NCBI GenBank assembly: GCA_002730675.1
Contig: PCAV01000109.1
Span: forward strand, 3,727 to 12,685
Source of the DNA: Rhodospirillaceae bacterium
GTDB lineage: Bacteria > Pseudomonadota > Alphaproteobacteria > Thalassobaculales > Thalassobaculaceae
DNA length: 8,959 bases
Direction of reading: 5' to 3'
Part shown: positions 1-6,490 of the stretch, one piece after another
Layout: each line of letters opens with the position of its first letter
Position numbering within the stretch: position 1 is the stretch's first letter
Notes under the pieces: generated by a model
Databases searched by the model: none
The model's input: the letters and a program-made list of their open reading frames with translations, nothing else
What the model was told of the DNA's origin: nothing
Made by a program: the position numbers and the translations under genes

Positions 1-795
1 TTTCAATCAGTATCATCAACTGTTCGCTTTACTGCTCTAGCCAACGGCGAGTCCGATATGTTGTCCAGAACTGCTACTTGGACGATTTTCCGAGATACTC
101 AGCTTGGTTTGAACTTCACCGCAGTGAACTTTTATGACGGCCAAGGGTTTATGGTAAGGAAAGATTCTGGCATTAAAAGTGCCATGGAACTAAAGGGAGC
201 AACTGTTTGTGTTGCAACCGGTACCACGACCGAATTAAACCTCACAGACTTTAGCCGAATGAATAAATTGGACATTCAGCCAGTCGTTTTCTCTGATAAT
301 AACGTTCGTAATGAAAGTTATTTAAAGGGAAACTGTGATGCGATTACCAATGATAAATCTGGTCTAGCCGCTATCTTAGCAGGGTTTCCTGACAAAGAAG
401 CACATATCATACTCCCAGAAACAATTTCGAAAGAGCCTCTTGCTCCAGCTGTGCGTAAGGGTGACTCTCAGTGGTTTGATATAGTTCGCTGGACGGTTTT
501 TGCATTAATTTCTGCGGAGGAGCTCGGAATTACTCAGGCGAATGTAGACGAAATGCGCAAAAGCCCACCAAACCCAGAGATAGCTCGTTTCATGGGTGTG
601 GAAAAAGAAATGAATAAAGGCTTAGGTCTTGGGAAAGACTGGGCTTACAACATTATTAAAAGTGTTGGTAACTACGGAGAAGTCTACGAAAAGTATATGG
701 GCTTTGGAAAAGAAGGTATTGGTATAGCCCGTAAAGGCTCACCAAATGACCTTTGGACACGTGGTGGTTTGATGTACTCCCCACCATTTCGTTAA
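1..795 (+). CDS. aapJ: General L-amino acid ABC transporter, periplasmic substrate-binding protein (AapJ/BztA type), 5'-truncated
   Basis: The open frame enters from the left edge in frame 1 and ends at TAA 793-795, giving 264 residues. An ATG at 58 is internal: the residues before it (RFTALANGESD) continue straight into the family pattern. From memory, full-length AapJ/BztA proteins have about 340 residues, so the signal peptide and first part of lobe 1 are missing. Visible family features are the conserved LSRTATWT and DGQGFMV stretches, the GTTTELNLTDF segment that usually contributes to ligand binding, and the C-terminal GGLMYSPPFR ending. In this SBP_bac_3 subfamily the protein captures polar amino acids (glutamate, glutamine, aspartate and others) in the periplasm and delivers them to the AapQ/AapM permeases encoded next. 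The exact ligand range cannot be read here. The identification is secure because the three other transporter genes follow in canonical order. Confidence 0.95.
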   Translation, partial: FQSVSSTVRFTALANGESDMLSRTATWTIFRDTQLGLNFTAVNFYDGQGFMVRKDSGIKSAMELKGATVCVATGTTTELNLTDFSRMNKLDIQPVVFSDNNVRNESYLKGNCDAITNDKSGLAAILAGFPDKEAHIILPETISKEPLAPAVRKGDSQWFDIVRWTVFALISAEELGITQANVDEMRKSPPNPEIARFMGVEKEMNKGLGLGKDWAYNIIKSVGNYGEVYEKYMGFGKEGIGIARKGSPNDLWTRGGLMYSPPFR

Positions 796-804
796 AAATA
801 TTGC

Positions 805-834
805 TAACTCGGCCGATTGGGTTCGGCCGAGTTA
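805..834 (+). promoter_or_regulatory. Perfect 12-bp intercistronic stem-loop between aapJ and aapQ
   Basis: The arms 805-816 (TAACTCGGCCGA) and 823-834 (TCGGCCGAGTTA) are exact reverse complements around a 6-nt loop (TTGGGT). The hairpin begins 9 nt after the aapJ stop codon. The bases after it (ACTCATCCTC) contain no T-run, so a classical strong intrinsic terminator is unlikely. In binding-protein-dependent transport operons such a hairpin often protects the upstream mRNA from 3' exonucleases or causes partial termination, giving more binding protein than permease. That role is inferred here from position and structure. Confidence 0.8.
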
Positions 835-939
835 ACTCATCCTCATAGTGCGACAACATGCCGACTGTTTCTTGCGTTGGAAACTTTGGGCTTTGGTTAT
901 CGAGATTATGAACTAGCTTTTCCGAAAAAGGGCTTATAG
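835..939 (+). other. aapJ-aapQ spacer with no gene
   Basis: I find no convincing coding frame or promoter between the hairpin and aapQ. The only clear signal is a ribosome binding site, AAGGG at about 928-932, seven nucleotides before the aapQ ATG. A long minus-strand open frame (656-958) crosses this spacer, but it also reads antisense through aapJ and the hairpin and looks spurious. Confidence 0.6.
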
Positions 940-2133
940 ATGTCGGGAAACACACCAAGTAGTTCCGGGGGCGTCAACGCTATTATAAACGACGAACGCT
1001 ATCGCTCGATTTTTTATCAGGTGGTTGTTTTTGGATTGTTTATCTGGGCAGTACTTTCTCTTATAGAGAATACCCAAATTAATATGGCAACGCGAAAGAT
1101 GGCCGTTGGCTTTGATTTTCTTAAAAATACAGCCGGCTTTGCTGTGGCCTGGACGCCATTAGACTACAAGCCAAGTGATTCCTACTTAATGGTCTATTGG
1201 GTGGGTATCATCAATACGCTGATACTAGCGGGGATTTCGATCGTTCTTGCTACATTCCTTGGTTTTATTGTTGGTATATTAAGACTTTCTAAAAACTGGT
1301 TGGTCGCTCAGATCGCTTCCTGGTATGTAGAAGTTTTAAGAAATACCCCACTTTTATTGCAGATAATCTTTTGGTATCTTGGCGCCTTTGCAAATTTGCC
1401 GAGACCAAAGCAATCCATAGAAATTCTTGGTTTTGAATCATTGGTGTTAAATAACAGGGGTTTATATATACCCAAGCCACAACCAGAGGATTTGTTTTGG
1501 CTAACGGCGGTAGCTCTTGTTGTAGCAGTTTTTATTGCTATTGCTTTAAATAAGCGGGCAGCAAGAAAACAACAACAAACCGGCAAATATATCTCCACAT
1601 TAGTTCCCACGTTATTGATAGTTTTTGGACTTCCCTCAGTGGCTTTTATTTTGACAGGCATGCCGTTGGAGTGGGAGCTACCAGCATTGAAAGGCTTCAA
1701 TTACAGAGGAGGTGGCTTTGTACTGCCCGCTATGCTGGCGGTCATGGTCGCGCTTGTGGTTTATCATTCAGCATATGCGGCGGAAATGGTAAGAGCTGGT
1801 ATTCTCTCTGTAAGCAAAGGTCAAACGGAGGCAGCTTCATCACTAGGGCTAAAACAAAGTTTTGTGATGAGATTGGTAATTATTCCACAAGCAATGCGTG
1901 CAATAGTTCCACCGATGATCAGTCTGTGGATGAACGTGGTCAAAAATTCATCATTGGCGATCGCTATTGGTTTTCCAGACTTAGTTTCGGTTTTTATGCA
2001 GACATCTCTAAATCAGTCAGGGCACGCGGTAGAAATTGTTGCATTGGTTATGGCTTTTTATATGACGGTAAGCCTTACGATTTCGGCTTGTTTAAATGTT
2101 TACAATAAAAAAATACAACTAACGGAACGTTGA
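940..2133 (+). CDS. aapQ: General L-amino acid ABC transporter, permease (AapQ/BztB type)
   Basis: Encodes a 397-residue inner-membrane permease, close to the roughly 400 residues I recall for AapQ/BztB. A membrane segment lies near residues 24-42. A periplasmic stretch then leads to the transport domain, which starts near residue 88 (GIINTLILAGIS) with further helices around 98-113, 185-203, 217-238 and 261-280. The cytoplasmic EAA loop that docks onto the ATPase is clear: EAASSLG at 297-303, followed by IIPQAMR. Conserved EVLRNTPLLLQ lies at 131-141. The ATG at 940 is preceded by AAGGG at good spacing. With AapM it should form the heteromeric channel through which amino acids released by AapJ cross the inner membrane. 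The order J-Q-M-P is the classical one. Confidence 0.95.
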   Translation: MSGNTPSSSGGVNAIINDERYRSIFYQVVVFGLFIWAVLSLIENTQINMATRKMAVGFDFLKNTAGFAVAWTPLDYKPSDSYLMVYWVGIINTLILAGISIVLATFLGFIVGILRLSKNWLVAQIASWYVEVLRNTPLLLQIIFWYLGAFANLPRPKQSIEILGFESLVLNNRGLYIPKPQPEDLFWLTAVALVVAVFIAIALNKRAARKQQQTGKYISTLVPTLLIVFGLPSVAFILTGMPLEWELPALKGFNYRGGGFVLPAMLAVMVALVVYHSAYAAEMVRAGILSVSKGQTEAASSLGLKQSFVMRLVIIPQAMRAIVPPMISLWMNVVKNSSLAIAIGFPDLVSVFMQTSLNQSGHAVEIVALVMAFYMTVSLTISACLNVYNKKIQLTER

Positions 2134-2138
2134 GGCCG

Positions 2139-3494
2139 ATGACTGAAATCACAGAGCAAAATGAAGTATCTGAGAAGTTCGTCCCAAAACCATCGCTGCC
2201 ACCGCCACCAAACACCACTGGTGCGATAGGATGGCTAAGATACAATTTGTTCGATGGTTTCTTGAGTTCCTGCCTGACAGTGTTAAGTCTCATTGCCATC
2301 GGATTTATGTGCGTAAACTTTTATGAATGGGCGTTTGCCAAGGCTGTGTTAGAAGCGGCCAATAGGCAAGAATGTAGAATTACGCCTACGGAGTTTGGAA
2401 CATGCTGGGCGGGCGTTAAATTTTGGTTCACTCGTTTCATATACGGACGTTACACAGATACTGAAATATGGCGGGTAAACTCCGCAGCCATTATACTAAT
2501 TCTTTGGATGATACCAGTTTGGCTACCTCGAGTTACGGCAAAACTCAATATTGCTCTCAGTGGAGTTCTTATTTTCCCGTTTCTCGCGGGATATATGTTT
2601 TTGGGTGGCGACCGCAACTGGTTTATGGAAATAATGGTATCTGTTGCACTTGGCTGCTTTTTAACAGCGATTATACATTCTTTGTTATGTCTTTTTACAG
2701 GAGCCGGTATATCCAAGTGGATTATACAGCTTACCGGATTTTCCAACCGTAGCGAGCGGTTGCACAAATTTCCGGTAATTGTGTTCGCTGTTATAATTTT
2801 TCTTCTTAGTTTATTTTTGATCAGTGATGTCACTTTTAAGGAAATGCCTAATAATCTATGGGGTGGATTGTTTTTGACCCTAGTTATTTCTGGGATTGGT
2901 ATAGCCTCAGCCCTTCCGGCGGGAATTCTGCTGGCGCTAGGTCGACGTTCTAAAATGACAGTGATCCGGGTGCTTTGCGTCGCTTTTATTGAACTTTTTA
3001 GATCAGTGCCGTTAATAACCATCCTGTTTATGGCGACAACAATGTTTCCTCTTTTTTTGCCAGAGGGATTTCATATTAACAAACTTGCAAGTGCTATTGT
3101 GGCTGTTTGTCTTTTCGCTGCCGCTTACATGGCTGAGGTGGTTAGGGGAGGTCTCCAAGCAATACCAAAGGGACAGTATGAGGCAGCCGAGGCAGTAGGA
3201 TTAACCTATTGGCAATCAATGGGATTTATTGTGATGCCGCAGGCCCTAAAATATATGATCCCAAATATCGTAAGTAACTTTATGGGATTGTTCAAAGACA
3301 CCACGCTCGTCAGTATCATAGGACTTTATGATTTATTGGGTATGATAAATGCGGTTAGTCAGGACCCAAGTTGGATTGGGCTACACCACGAGCCATTATT
3401 CACAGCCGCAGTGATTTTTTTCATAGGTTGCTTTGCTATGTCGAAGTACAGCCAGTATTTGGAGAGAAACTTAGGTGCGGGTAACGGTCGTTAG
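2139..3494 (+). CDS. aapM: General L-amino acid ABC transporter, permease (AapM/BztC type)
   Basis: A second polytopic permease of 451 residues. I prefer the ATG at 2139, 5 nt after the aapQ stop, over an in-frame TTG at 2130 that would add three residues and overlap that stop. GAGG at 2132-2135 is the nearest ribosome-binding-like sequence, though very close to the ATG. The N terminus is proline-rich (SLPPPP), as in AapM proteins. A first helix lies near residues 46-62, followed by a periplasmic loop with the family-like CWAGVKFW. The C-terminal half is highly typical: WGGLFLTLVISG near 241-252, RSVPLITILFMA near 288-299, AEVVRGGLQAIPKGQYEAAEAVG ending near 354 (EAA loop, ATPase contact), then LFKDTTLVSIIGL. 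It is longer than the Rhizobium AapM (about 384) and Rhodobacter BztC (about 434) as I remember them. The extra length appears to be hydrophobic sequence around residues 160-230. Confidence 0.94.
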   Translation: MTEITEQNEVSEKFVPKPSLPPPPNTTGAIGWLRYNLFDGFLSSCLTVLSLIAIGFMCVNFYEWAFAKAVLEAANRQECRITPTEFGTCWAGVKFWFTRFIYGRYTDTEIWRVNSAAIILILWMIPVWLPRVTAKLNIALSGVLIFPFLAGYMFLGGDRNWFMEIMVSVALGCFLTAIIHSLLCLFTGAGISKWIIQLTGFSNRSERLHKFPVIVFAVIIFLLSLFLISDVTFKEMPNNLWGGLFLTLVISGIGIASALPAGILLALGRRSKMTVIRVLCVAFIELFRSVPLITILFMATTMFPLFLPEGFHINKLASAIVAVCLFAAAYMAEVVRGGLQAIPKGQYEAAEAVGLTYWQSMGFIVMPQALKYMIPNIVSNFMGLFKDTTLVSIIGLYDLLGMINAVSQDPSWIGLHHEPLFTAAVIFFIGCFAMSKYSQYLERNLGAGNGR

Positions 3495-3532
3495 TAGATT
3501 AATTCATTCGTTTATACCGAGGAATTCATAAA

Positions 3533-4321
3533 ATGAATACAAAAACGGAAACCGAAAGTAACCAACTTCAATCAGCTGCTTCAGATGAGGTGGCTATTTC
3601 AATGTCTAAGGTAAATAAGTGGTTCGGTAACTTCCATGTCCTTAAGGATATAGACTTATCTATCTATAAGGGTGAACGTATTGTTATCTGTGGGCCATCC
3701 GGTTCAGGAAAGTCCACACTTATAAGGTGTATTAATAGACTTGAAGAGCATCAGGACGGAGACATAAGTGTCAATGGTGTAACGCTAGACAGCAATTTGA
3801 AAAATATACATGCCATTCGGAGCGATGTCGGTATGGTCTTTCAATCTTTTAACCTTTTTCCGCACCTCACTGTTTTAGAGAACTGCACATTAGCGCCGGT
3901 GTGGGTCAGAAATATGACAAAAACAGAGGCGCAGGAGATAGCAATGGAGTATCTCACGCGAGTGAAGATTCCAGAACAGGCGGAAAAATATCCCGGCCAG
4001 CTCTCCGGAGGGCAGCAACAACGGGTAGCTATCGCACGCTCACTGTGCATGAATCCGCAAATAATGCTATTTGATGAGCCGACATCAGCATTAGACCCTG
4101 AAATGATTTCTGAGGTTTTAGATGTGATGATAGAACTAGCGGAGACTGGGATGACAATGCTAGTTGTTTCGCACGAAATGGGTTTTGCGCGTCGAGTAGC
4201 TGATCGTGTTATTTTTATGGATTACGGAGAAATTGTGGAACAAAATACTCCTGAAGAATTTTTTGCGAATCCCAAGTCAGATCGAACTAAATTGTTTTTA
4301 AGTCAGATATTATCGCATTAG
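3533..4321 (+). CDS. aapP: General L-amino acid ABC transporter, ATP-binding protein (AapP/BztD type)
   Basis: Encodes a 262-residue cytoplasmic ATPase that powers the AapQ/AapM channel. All nucleotide-binding motifs are intact: Walker [10 protein letters not shown] at 54-62, Q-loop glutamine 104 within [14 protein letters not shown] signature LSGGQQQR at 157-164, Walker B IMLFDEP at 177-183 with catalytic Glu182, D-loop SALD, and switch histidine 214 in VVSHEM. The [12 protein letters not shown] pattern is characteristic of polar amino acid uptake ATPases (GlnQ/HisP group). The ATG at 3533 is preceded by GAGGAA at about 3519-3524. A 38-nt gap separates it from aapM. About 20 extra polar residues precede the conserved domain, which starts near [11 protein letters not shown]. 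It is the last gene of the operon and converges with a minus-strand acetyltransferase gene. Confidence 0.96.
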   Translation: MNTKTETESNQLQSAASDEVAISMSKVNKWFGNFHVLKDIDLSIYKGERIVICGPSGSGKSTLIRCINRLEEHQDGDISVNGVTLDSNLKNIHAIRSDVGMVFQSFNLFPHLTVLENCTLAPVWVRNMTKTEAQEIAMEYLTRVKIPEQAEKYPGQLSGGQQQRVAIARSLCMNPQIMLFDEPTSALDPEMISEVLDVMIELAETGMTMLVVSHEMGFARRVADRVIFMDYGEIVEQNTPEEFFANPKSDRTKLFLSQILSH

Positions 4322-4357
4322 CTTTAGAGCCTGATTAGTCAAAGTTCGATACTAAAC

Positions 4358-4912
4358 TTAACCCCTCTTTCGTGGTATTGGGAGACCAGCTTTTGTTGGA
4401 TCAGGTAGAAACTCTATTGATTTCTTCGTTATTTCAAATCCGCAAGATGTGTAGAGGTCTATTGCTCTCGGATGATCTAGATCGCAGGTATTCACCGTTA
4501 CTCTCTTTGTCGCGGCTGCCCATGCGAAATCAATGATTTTCATAAGAAAATAACGCCCCAAACCTTTTCCTATAAAACTCGGCATTAATCCAAAGTATTT
4601 TATCTCTGCTTGATGCAGTTTCTTGGATCTTTTTATTTCACTGAAACCAGCTATTTCATCACCGGAAGACAGAGTATATATGTCGACATTAGGATGTGTA
4701 ATTGTCTCCAACAATTTTTGATCAGTTAATAATCGGCGTTCAATCCAAGTCCATGGACCACCAATGGTATTATAGAGAAACCTGTAATCTTCAACTGTCG
4801 GTTGAGTTAATTTTACAATTTTTAACTCACAACCAAGTTCGAAGATATTATGTTCTGTTTGTGGTGGTTTCTCCTTCATTTTAAGCCACGTTACTTGGGT
4901 CTTAATTCGCAT
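4358..4912 (-). CDS. GNAT-family N-acetyltransferase (downstream copy)
   Basis: A 184-residue soluble protein with a GNAT fold. The acetyl-CoA pyrophosphate loop is recognisable at about 109-119 (LMPSFIGKGLG). The canonical first Gln/Arg of the Q/R-x-x-G-x-G loop is Ile114, while Gly117 and Gly119 are kept. Downstream NTCDLDHPRAIDLY (141-154) and CGFE (157-160) match the usual beta5/alpha4 region where the CoA-adjacent Asn/Tyr residues lie. The acceptor substrate is unknown. The ATG at 4912 has AAGAG about 8 nt upstream. An internal ATG (residue 12, at 4879) is possible but has a weaker ribosome binding site. It lies 36 nt downstream of the sulfurtransferase gene on the same strand and is probably the last cistron of that unit. 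Confidence 0.85.
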   Translation of the reverse strand: MRIKTQVTWLKMKEKPPQTEHNIFELGCELKIVKLTQPTVEDYRFLYNTIGGPWTWIERRLLTDQKLLETITHPNVDIYTLSSGDEIAGFSEIKRSKKLHQAEIKYFGLMPSFIGKGLGRYFLMKIIDFAWAAATKRVTVNTCDLDHPRAIDLYTSCGFEITKKSIEFLPDPTKAGLPIPRKRG

Positions 4913-4920
4913 ACTTGCAA

Positions 4921-4936
4921 CTCTTAATTCTCTTAA
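4921..4936 (-). repeat. Short direct repeat (two copies of TTAAGAG) before the acetyltransferase gene
   Basis: Read on the minus strand, TTAAGAG occurs twice with a period of 9 nt, immediately upstream of the 4912 start. The copy nearer the start supplies the AAGAG ribosome-binding-like sequence. It may simply be a small local duplication. Confidence 0.5.
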
Positions 4937-4948
4937 CTTTTTGTCTGT

Positions 4949-5803
4949 TTAATTATTCATTACAGGTGTTTCAGATAATGAACCCCATTCGCTCCAGGAG
5001 CCGTCATAGACGGCTACGTCTTCTTTACCTATTAAAAACAACGCTAGCGCCAGAATACACGCAGTAACGCCTGAACCACAGGTTGTGACTATCGGCTTAT
5101 CAATATCGTCAATTACATCTAGAAACTGTTTTTCAATTTCTGAGGCAGAAAGGAACGTTTTATCTTCCAAGGATAATAATTGGCCAAATGGTAGGTTTGC
5201 TGAACCAGGTATATGGCCAGAACGCATTCCCGGCCTTGGTTCTGGTTCCGTTCCAAAAAATCGGCCCGATGTTCTTGCGTCGATTATTTTTTCGTCAAGC
5301 GACTCCACAAGATCAAATATATCAGACAGATGCTTCACTAAGTCTTCGCGATAATTGATTTTGAATAGTTGAGGAGTAGGGACGATTATATCTGAGGTCA
5401 ACGTGTTCCCATCTTTAAGCCATTTCGGTAGCCCGCCATTAAGTACTGAGACGTTGTCATGGCCAAATACGCGAAACATCCACCATGTTCTAGCGGCACT
5501 TTGCATACCATACACATCGTATACGATAACGTGTTTTTCGTTAGATATCCCCAAAGAGCCGGCAGCTTCGGCAAATTGATCGGGGGAAGGCAACATATGG
5601 GGCAGATCGCTGTCTGAGTCACAAACTTTGTCTATATCAAAGTATCTCGCGCCCTTTATATGTCCATTGTTGAATTCATCGCTGGCATTGCGGTCCACAT
5701 TTGGTAAATGATAAGTGCCATCGAGTACCACAATATTTGGATCATCAATATTCTCAGACAATTTTTCTGTTGATATCAACGCATTTGGGTTTTTGTAGGT
5801 CAT
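4949..5803 (-). CDS. sseA: 3-mercaptopyruvate sulfurtransferase (SseA-type, two rhodanese domains)
   Basis: Encodes a 284-residue cytoplasmic sulfurtransferase, the usual length for SseA/TST enzymes. The inactive N-terminal rhodanese domain (about 8-130) shows GTYHLP, HIKGARYFDID, LPHMLP, VIVYD and AARTWWMFRVFGH. The catalytic C-terminal domain (about 160-280) shows IDARTSGRFFGTEPEPRPG (174-192), SGHIPGS and the active-site loop CGSGVTA at 242-248 with nucleophile Cys242. The CGSG[VT]-type loop marks mercaptopyruvate rather than thiosulfate as likely preferred donor; thiosulfate sulfurtransferases usually carry CRKG or similar. The enzyme moves sulfur from 3-mercaptopyruvate to an acceptor thiol or cyanide, releasing pyruvate, in cysteine catabolism. 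The ATG at 5803 has AAGGGA just upstream, overlapping the stop codon of the upstream acetyltransferase 8 nt away, so translational coupling is likely. Confidence 0.93.
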   Translation of the reverse strand: MTYKNPNALISTEKLSENIDDPNIVVLDGTYHLPNVDRNASDEFNNGHIKGARYFDIDKVCDSDSDLPHMLPSPDQFAEAAGSLGISNEKHVIVYDVYGMQSAARTWWMFRVFGHDNVSVLNGGLPKWLKDGNTLTSDIIVPTPQLFKINYREDLVKHLSDIFDLVESLDEKIIDARTSGRFFGTEPEPRPGMRSGHIPGSANLPFGQLLSLEDKTFLSASEIEKQFLDVIDDIDKPIVTTCGSGVTACILALALFLIGKEDVAVYDGSWSEWGSLSETPVMNN

Positions 5804-5811
5804 TTTTTCCC

Positions 5812-6348
5812 TTATTTTTCCATGGTTTTCTTCTGTTTGGTTAAAAAAGCTGAAAGCTTTTCTTCATTAAGGCGATAGTAAATCTTATCACTTTTTTGCA
5901 GGGTAGTAATATGTTCATAAAAGTTTATTGCTTTGCTATTCCAGGTGTCGGCAGTCCAATCGATTTGGGTAACTTCATTCTCTAATCCATACTCAACAAG
6001 CGCTTCCATAAGTGCATACCCAATTCCTTTATTGCGTGCTTTTCGCTCTACGTACAAATCTTGTATGAAAATGCTTGTTTGGCATGTAGCAAGTGCAAAA
6101 ATTTTAGAAAATGCTAGGAAGGCAAGGGGCTTGCTATTTTCCAAGGCTATAAAGATTTTCAATCCGGAGTTTTCTTGGAACACCTCGTTTTCTATTACAT
6201 GAGACATAAACGATCTTTGATACTTGAGCGGCATACCATAAAAGGTCAATAACTCTTGTAAAAGCCGCGATATTTCGCTTGCATCTTCTTTATCAGCAAG
6301 ACGGATTTCAAAGTCACCTGCAAAAACAGAACTTTTTTCTATTGTCAT
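5812..6348 (-). CDS. GNAT-family N-acetyltransferase (upstream copy)
   Basis: A 178-residue GNAT protein that is first in the minus-strand unit. I take the ATG at 6348, which has GGAG four nucleotides upstream. A TTG at 6366 would add six residues (LAWSN after the start) and has less support. The acetyl-CoA loop is canonical: RNKGIG at 105-110 (Arg105, Gly108, Gly110), preceded by the beta4 strand SIFIQDLYVE. WTADTWNSKAINFYE (131-145) is the typical segment containing the late conserved Asn and Tyr. The IQDLYV/RNKGIG/WN-KAI-FYE pattern recalls diamine or spermidine acetyltransferase-like GNATs, but this is only a resemblance and the substrate is unknown. A lysine-rich tail follows about residue 164. 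It shows no close resemblance to the other GNAT in the window beyond the fold motifs, so recent duplication is unlikely. Confidence 0.86.
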   Translation of the reverse strand: MTIEKSSVFAGDFEIRLADKEDASEISRLLQELLTFYGMPLKYQRSFMSHVIENEVFQENSGLKIFIALENSKPLAFLAFSKIFALATCQTSIFIQDLYVERKARNKGIGYALMEALVEYGLENEVTQIDWTADTWNSKAINFYEHITTLQKSDKIYYRLNEEKLSAFLTKQKKTMEK

Positions 6349-6490
6349 ATTGCTCCATGCTAACAAAAGGTGTGAAAACTAGGTGTAAGGTCTTAGGATT
6401 TGTATTTTTGAAAAAAAGATGCAAGAAAAATAATATCCTACGACAGTGTAGGTTTAAAACTTTTGAGCGCAAGAACAAAGAAAATAGGTA
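6349..6490. other. Divergent intergenic region between the minus-strand unit and the CoA-transferase module
   Basis: 142 nt of A-rich sequence lies between two divergently oriented start codons, so it should hold promoters for both units. A candidate is visible only for the plus strand (6408-6436). No convincing -10/-35 pair stands out on the minus strand. A short inverted repeat, CCTAC / GTAGG (6437-6441 and 6448-6452, 6-nt loop), sits close to the predicted plus-strand transcription start. A plus-strand open frame spanning 6279-6491 has lysine-rich low-complexity content and looks spurious. Confidence 0.6.
6408..6436 (+). promoter_or_regulatory. Candidate sigma70-type promoter for the CoA-transferase module
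   Basis: TTGAAA at 6408-6413 (5 of 6 to TTGACA) is followed after exactly 17 nt by TAATAT at 6431-6436 (4 of 6 to TATAAT). An overlapping AATAAT at 6429-6434 matches the -10 better but gives 15-nt spacing. Transcription would start near 6443, leaving a leader of about 48 nt. The surrounding DNA is A-rich, so a chance match is possible. Confidence 0.4.

Noticed and set aside
58..795. ATG at 58 as the real start of the binding protein
   Set aside because: The reading frame and family similarity continue upstream to base 1, and a protein starting there would lack a signal peptide and much of lobe 1. The gene is cut by the window edge.
866..910. Possible internal promoter before aapQ (TTGCGT or TTGGAA with AT-rich sequence downstream)
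   Set aside because: No -10 hexamer of reasonable match occurs at 16-18 nt spacing.
656..958. 100-codon open frame on the minus strand spanning the aapJ end and the aapJ-aapQ spacer
   Set aside because: It is antisense to conserved aapJ coding sequence, contains the perfect hairpin, and its translation shows no recognisable domain.
1671..2108. 145-codon open frame inside aapQ in another frame
   Set aside because: It lies wholly within the conserved transport domain of aapQ, and its composition (rich in Cys, Ser and Arg) looks like an out-of-frame shadow.
2450..3022. 190-codon minus-strand open frame inside aapM
   Set aside because: It is fully antisense to the membrane domain of aapM and shows no domain or ribosome binding site that would support a real gene.
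4340..4357. Imperfect AAGTT / AACTT inverted repeat between the convergent genes, considered as a terminator
   Set aside because: The stem is only about 5 AU-rich base pairs with no following T-run on either strand.
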